Source of the DNA: an uncultured Bdellovibrionales bacterium
GTDB lineage: Bacteria > Bdellovibrionota > FAC87 > UBA2466
DNA: 64,000 nucleotides
NCBI GenBank assembly: GCA_937903155.1
Contig: CALCZU010000131.1
Location: 59,915 to 123,914 of the forward strand
Reading direction: 5' to 3'
Positions 60,362-64,000 of this stretch are shown one piece after another. The notes below the pieces were generated by a model that saw only the letters and a program-made list of their open reading frames with translations, ran no database searches and was not told the origin of the DNA. Within the stretch, counting starts at the first letter, position 1. Each line of letters begins with the position of its first letter. The position numbers were made by a program, and so were the translations under genes.

Positions 60362-62089
60362 ATGTTTAATCGATTAAAAAAAACTGTTTTATTTCTGGGA
60401 AAGAAAATAAGTCTGGGCTTGTTTCTGTGTGTTTTCCTTGGAATCGGCTTGTTTTTCGTAGAAGCTTCGCTTCCGTTTGTGATTCGGATGTTTCTTTCAA
60501 GAATTTCTTTGATGGAATCGGATCATATCCGTTTTTGGGAAGAGTTAAATAATCTGAATTTAAACCAAGTGGCACTCTGCCTTTGCGTCATTGCGGCTTT
60601 TCGAGGGATGTTGCAGTTCTCCCAGATAATTCTAAGTGCCTGGATCAGTGAAACATTTAAATATCGTATTAGGACTCGATTAATGAAAGTGATTTACTTC
60701 GAGTTCTCTGCAAATACCTCCGATGCGCTCTCCATTTTTGGTGAACTTTCCTCTAATTCTGCAAACTTCCTCTCCTTAATAAGCCAATCAGTTTCACACA
60801 CCATTATCATTGGAATGTTGGCATTTGCTCTTTTTCGATTAGAACCCACAATGACCTTTTCAATTTTCTCTGGTTCGTTATTGCTTGGGGCCTGTTTTTA
60901 TTTCGTATCGAAGAACATTCGCCGACGTGGTGCTTTTAATCGCGAGTATTGGAATAAATCCAGTCGACGAATTGGCCTTTCTATTCGCAACTTACCGTTG
61001 ATAAAAATCTACGGATTGGAATCTGTTGAAAGAAGACGCGGCAGTGCTTATCTTTCGTTTCTGAAAAAAAACACCCTTAAAGCCAGCATGATGACTGGGG
61101 GTCTGCAATCCATTCCTCAGGTACTGGGTCTGTCCCTTATTTTTCTAATCGTTGTGAATGGAAATTTTTCAAGTAAGGTTGCTCCTGGGACGCTCATTGT
61201 TTACATTTTTTTGACATTCAGAGTTTTTGGATATGCCGCGCAACTCACTCAAAGCTTGAGTCAATCGATGCTTCAGTTGGAGCAATTTAAAGATGTCTAT
61301 CTTTGGTGGACCGGAAATGACGTCATTAGTAAAAAGTCTGATTTAGAACTCTATAGAAAAAGCAAAGACAAAGTTAAACTCAAATCCGAACATTCAGCTG
61401 ACGCGTATGGATGGAAGATTGAAAACATGTCTTTCAATTACAAGAATGGAAGAAAGAGTTGCTTACAAAATTTGAGCTTTGATATAAAGCCGGGTTCATT
61501 TTTTGTAATGACGGGCGAATCAGGCAGTGGAAAAACAACGCTCACGTATTTATTATTGGGGTTACTGAAACCGACTGAGGGAGAGGTCAATCTTCTCTGT
61601 TCAAATAAAACCTATCCGGTCTCGAGCCTCTATAAAAGCTTTTTGAGAAGGATCGGCTATGTCGGACCGGAAAGTTTCTTAGTGGAAGGAACTCTGCTCG
61701 ATAATCTTACTTTCGGGAAGAATTCAAAAGTGGACAAAGAAAGCTTGAAGAAGGCTATCGAAATGGCGGATTGCGAATTTTTATATTCTTTTCCTAACCA
61801 ACTCGAACATCGAATCACCGAGCAAGGTCAAGGTTTGTCGCAAGGACAAAAGCAAAGACTGGCCCTCGGGAGAGCGCTTCTACGAAGTCCTAAGGTTCTT
61901 ATCCTAGACGAAGCGACCGCCAACGTTGATGCTGAAACAGAGCAACGTCTCATTAAAACATTTTCGAAGTTAAAAGGGAAAACCACAATTATTGCAGTGA
62001 CCCACCGGCCTGAAATATTGAAAATCGCAGACCATCATTTGAACCTCGACTTGCTGAAGGAGCAAGCTCCCTTGGGTAAAGTCGGATGA
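60362..62089 (+). CDS. ABC exporter, fused membrane and ATPase domains
   Basis: The 575-aa protein has six membrane helices in the first 320 residues and an ATPase domain after that. Walker A is GESGSGKTT at residues 385-393, and LSQGQKQRLALGRALLRSPKVLILDEATANVDAE carries the signature and Walker B. This half-transporter type (MsbA/PglK-like) works as a dimer and in polysaccharide loci often flips lipid-linked oligosaccharide. It is 2 bases after the co-polymerase gene and overlaps the next gene by 4 bases. Confidence 0.9.
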   Translation: MFNRLKKTVLFLGKKISLGLFLCVFLGIGLFFVEASLPFVIRMFLSRISLMESDHIRFWEELNNLNLNQVALCLCVIAAFRGMLQFSQIILSAWISETFKYRIRTRLMKVIYFEFSANTSDALSIFGELSSNSANFLSLISQSVSHTIIIGMLAFALFRLEPTMTFSIFSGSLLLGACFYFVSKNIRRRGAFNREYWNKSSRRIGLSIRNLPLIKIYGLESVERRRGSAYLSFLKKNTLKASMMTGGLQSIPQVLGLSLIFLIVVNGNFSSKVAPGTLIVYIFLTFRVFGYAAQLTQSLSQSMLQLEQFKDVYLWWTGNDVISKKSDLELYRKSKDKVKLKSEHSADAYGWKIENMSFNYKNGRKSCLQNLSFDIKPGSFFVMTGESGSGKTTLTYLLLGLLKPTEGEVNLLCSNKTYPVSSLYKSFLRRIGYVGPESFLVEGTLLDNLTFGKNSKVDKESLKKAIEMADCEFLYSFPNQLEHRITEQGQGLSQGQKQRLALGRALLRSPKVLILDEATANVDAETEQRLIKTFSKLKGKTTIIAVTHRPEILKIADHHLNLDLLKEQAPLGKVG

Positions 62090-63468
62090 ACTTTGGACAG
62101 GCATCAGCGCCCGCGGTTTTGATTTCGATAGCTGCTTATGGCTATCTCTTGTTCATCATGTTTACGGTGACTTCCCCTCGACGGGCAGCAGGAACCGGAA
62201 TTATTGGAGGAATTCTTTTGCTTCCTATTTTCAAGGCGAAGATTCCTCATATTCCTGTGATCGATAAAGGTATTTTAATCGGCATCTTGGTGCTTGGATT
62301 CTCCCTTATTTTCGATCGGTCCACCTGGAAGAATTTTAAACTCCGATGGTTTGATCTTCCCGTCCTTTTGTGGTGCAGCAGCTCCATTCTTTCATCCCTC
62401 ACAAATTCCCTTGGGTTTATTGATGGATTGTACGAGACCGGCAGTAAATGCATGTTATGGGGTGTCCCCTATTTCATCGGAAGAGTTTACTACTCGGATC
62501 CGCGACAGAGTCGAAACTTGGCGATGGGAATTTTTGTGGGGGGCCTGATATATGTCCCACTTTGCCTAATCGAAATCAATCTCAGTCCCCAGTTGCATCG
62601 GTGGGTTTACGGTTATCACCCGCATAGTTTTGAACAAAGTATTCGATTTGGAGGTTACCGTCCGGTCGCTTTTATGTCTCACGGACTCATGTTAGGTCTT
62701 TGGATGACTCTTTCAACACTCTGTGGAGTTTGGTTGTGGAAGTTAGATCTCTTCCGTAAAAACGAAGATAAACTTGCAAAGTTTTCTCTGGTCATTCTTG
62801 TGATAACCACGTTTTTGGTCAAATCGAGTGGAGCGTTGATCTTTCTGCTGATGGGTTTGGTTACCCTGTATTTTGATAAACAGAAATTCTTAAAGTTTCT
62901 CGTGATCTCGCTGGCGCTCATTCCTTTTATTTATGTGCCGGCGCGAACGATGGACTATTGGACAGGAAAAACTGCAGTCGATTTAGCGGCAAACTATATC
63001 GGGCCCGATCGAGCGTATTCCTTAGCGTTTCGTTTAGATAATGAAGAAATTATGATTCGCAAAACGATGGAAAAGCCTCTTTTTGGGTGGGGAGGCTGGG
63101 GACGAGGAAGGGTTTATGATGAAGACGGAAAAGATGTCAGTGTCACAGACAGTCTTTGGATTATCGCTTTCACTCAGAATGGCTTTTGGGGAACTTTTTG
63201 GTTATATTTCTGCTTAATTCTTCCTTGCCTGCTTTTCTTTCATTACAAAATTCACGATGCGGGGCTCGTCTATTCGGCCCCCATGTCAGTTTTAACAGTG
63301 TGTATTCTGCTTTACGTTCTCGATACGGTGCTAAACAATATGCCTAATCCTGTATATATGATCTTGATTGGCGCGGTGAATGGACAAAGCGCGGTGATCG
63401 CGGGTCTTCGAGATAGACAAAAAATTGGTACCAGCGTAGAATCGGATACTCTGGTCACTGCTACCTAA
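62086..63468 (+). CDS. Wzy/O-antigen-ligase-like membrane protein
   Basis: The 460-aa product has about 10-12 membrane helices and a large periplasmic loop (residues about 290-350), as in the O-antigen polymerase/ligase superfamily. The segment PLFGWGGWGRGRV resembles the G-x-G-x-x-G-x region of these proteins. It joins sugar units or attaches the chain to its acceptor in the periplasm. Which of these is not clear from the sequence. It overlaps the ABC exporter gene. Confidence 0.75.
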   Translation: MNFGQASAPAVLISIAAYGYLLFIMFTVTSPRRAAGTGIIGGILLLPIFKAKIPHIPVIDKGILIGILVLGFSLIFDRSTWKNFKLRWFDLPVLLWCSSSILSSLTNSLGFIDGLYETGSKCMLWGVPYFIGRVYYSDPRQSRNLAMGIFVGGLIYVPLCLIEINLSPQLHRWVYGYHPHSFEQSIRFGGYRPVAFMSHGLMLGLWMTLSTLCGVWLWKLDLFRKNEDKLAKFSLVILVITTFLVKSSGALIFLLMGLVTLYFDKQKFLKFLVISLALIPFIYVPARTMDYWTGKTAVDLAANYIGPDRAYSLAFRLDNEEIMIRKTMEKPLFGWGGWGRGRVYDEDGKDVSVTDSLWIIAFTQNGFWGTFWLYFCLILPCLLFFHYKIHDAGLVYSAPMSVLTVCILLYVLDTVLNNMPNPVYMILIGAVNGQSAVIAGLRDRQKIGTSVESDTLVTAT

Positions 63469-63490
63469 TTTAATCGGAATTTTCAAACGA

Positions 63491-63962
63491 ATGACACCCT
63501 CTGATTTTGCAAAAAAATTACGACGCCGGTTTCAGAGACCGTTTTCTAACCATAAAAGATTTAAAAAAGTCCGTCATTACTTTCAAACCAACCAAATAGT
63601 CGACTATGTGGGATGGTTAGGTTTTAGTAATCTTGGCGACGAGGCCCTTCTACTTAGTATTGAAAAGTTATTTCCTCAGTTTCGATTTTTGAAGTTCTCT
63701 CAGAATTGGACATTCGACATGCGCCTTTACGCGCAGCTTTTCGGACGCTCTCCCAACAGCAATTTCGTCTTTCTTGGTGGTGGAACGCTCATTCCCCGAA
63801 TTGAATATCTGATTCCACTGGAACAGACATTGAAAAAAGATAAACCTGTTGTTGTATTTGGAACTGGGGCCTTGGATGTCAATTTTTGGGAAGTGCATCA
63901 GTCGAATCTTTTCGATCAAACTCAAATCGAGAGATGGGCACATGTTTTGAGTAAAGCGGCGT
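63491..63962 (+). CDS. Polysaccharide pyruvyl transferase, truncated at contig end
   Basis: The first ~157 residues are present. The N-terminus holds VDYVGWLGFSNLGDEALLLSIEKLF, with the N-x-GDEA motif of the CsaB/WcaK family, which transfers pyruvate from phosphoenolpyruvate to sugars as a ketal. FVFLGGGTLI is the expected next strand. The apparent stop TAG at 63962-63964 is built from adapter bases and is not real, so the gene should continue beyond the contig. Confidence 0.8.
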
Positions 63963-64000
63963 AGATCGAGAGCACACGTCTGAACTCCAGTCACATCACG
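63963..64000. other. Illumina TruSeq adapter contamination
   Basis: The bases AGATCG-AGAGCACACGTCTG and the following CTCCAGTCAC-ATCACG match the TruSeq read-1 adapter, with a 2-base deletion near its start, ending in index 1 (ATCACG). The reverse translation contains MTGVQTCALDL, a known adapter-derived artefact. Confidence 0.97.

Noticed and set aside
1..64000. CRISPR arrays, rRNA, prophage or IS elements
   Set aside because: No regularly spaced repeats, rRNA-like conserved stretches, transposase or integrase genes were recognised.

Overview
The window is chromosomal DNA from a Gram-negative bacterium of moderate GC. It carries several lipoprotein and Sec signal peptides, a periplasmic c-type cytochrome, an LpoA-like outer-membrane lipoprotein, a protein with a probable outer-membrane beta-barrel, a complex I membrane arm and a polysaccharide export locus. 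The density of short secreted proteins of unknown function suggests a Bdellovibrionota- or Deltaproteobacteria-like lineage, but no 16S or other decisive marker is present, so this is an inference. The right end is not biological: the last ~38 bases match an Illumina TruSeq adapter with index ATCACG, so the window ends at a contig edge.

Layout. 1-6.7 kb: a truncated MBL-fold beta-CASP-type nuclease (minus), a D-lactate-dehydrogenase-like enzyme, a cytochrome c-type protein, and several small secreted or unknown proteins. 6.7-11.6 kb: a tightly coupled five-gene minus-strand operon (cupin + haem-oxygenase-like protein, HisC-like aminotransferase, SAM methyltransferase, EamA-type transporter, GNAT/FemAB-like acyltransferase) that reads like a small-molecule pathway. 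11.9-19.9 kb: secreted unknowns, DUF2237, a trypsin-like protease, an RluA-type pseudouridine synthase, an MNIO (DUF692) + DUF2063 pair, an M14 carboxypeptidase, an SDR enzyme, one strong terminator and one REP-like inverted repeat. 20.3-34.9 kb: two complete, back-to-back sets of complex I membrane-arm genes, each nuoA-H-J-K-L-M-N, with no peripheral-arm genes (B, C, D, E, F, G, I).

35-45.6 kb: unknown secreted proteins and a BtuFCD/FecBCD-type ABC importer. 45.7 kb: a possible RNA switch made of two mutually exclusive hairpins in front of an unknown 506-aa protein. 46-53 kb: mutS, a region with palindromic DnaA-box pairs, then a TrmJ-like methyltransferase, grpE, dnaJ, an LpoA-like lipoprotein and a BKACE enzyme, all on the plus strand. 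54-64 kb: a probable outer-membrane protein followed by a polysaccharide locus (GT2, GT4, WecG/TagA, Wzc-like co-polymerase, ABC exporter, Wzy/ligase-like protein, truncated pyruvyl transferase).

The most noteworthy items are the doubled complex I membrane module without a catalytic arm, the five-gene putative biosynthetic operon, the MNIO-DUF2063 pair with no visible precursor peptide, the inverted DnaA-box pairs beside mutS, and the switch-like leader at 45.7 kb. No tRNA, rRNA, CRISPR array or insertion sequence was recognised.
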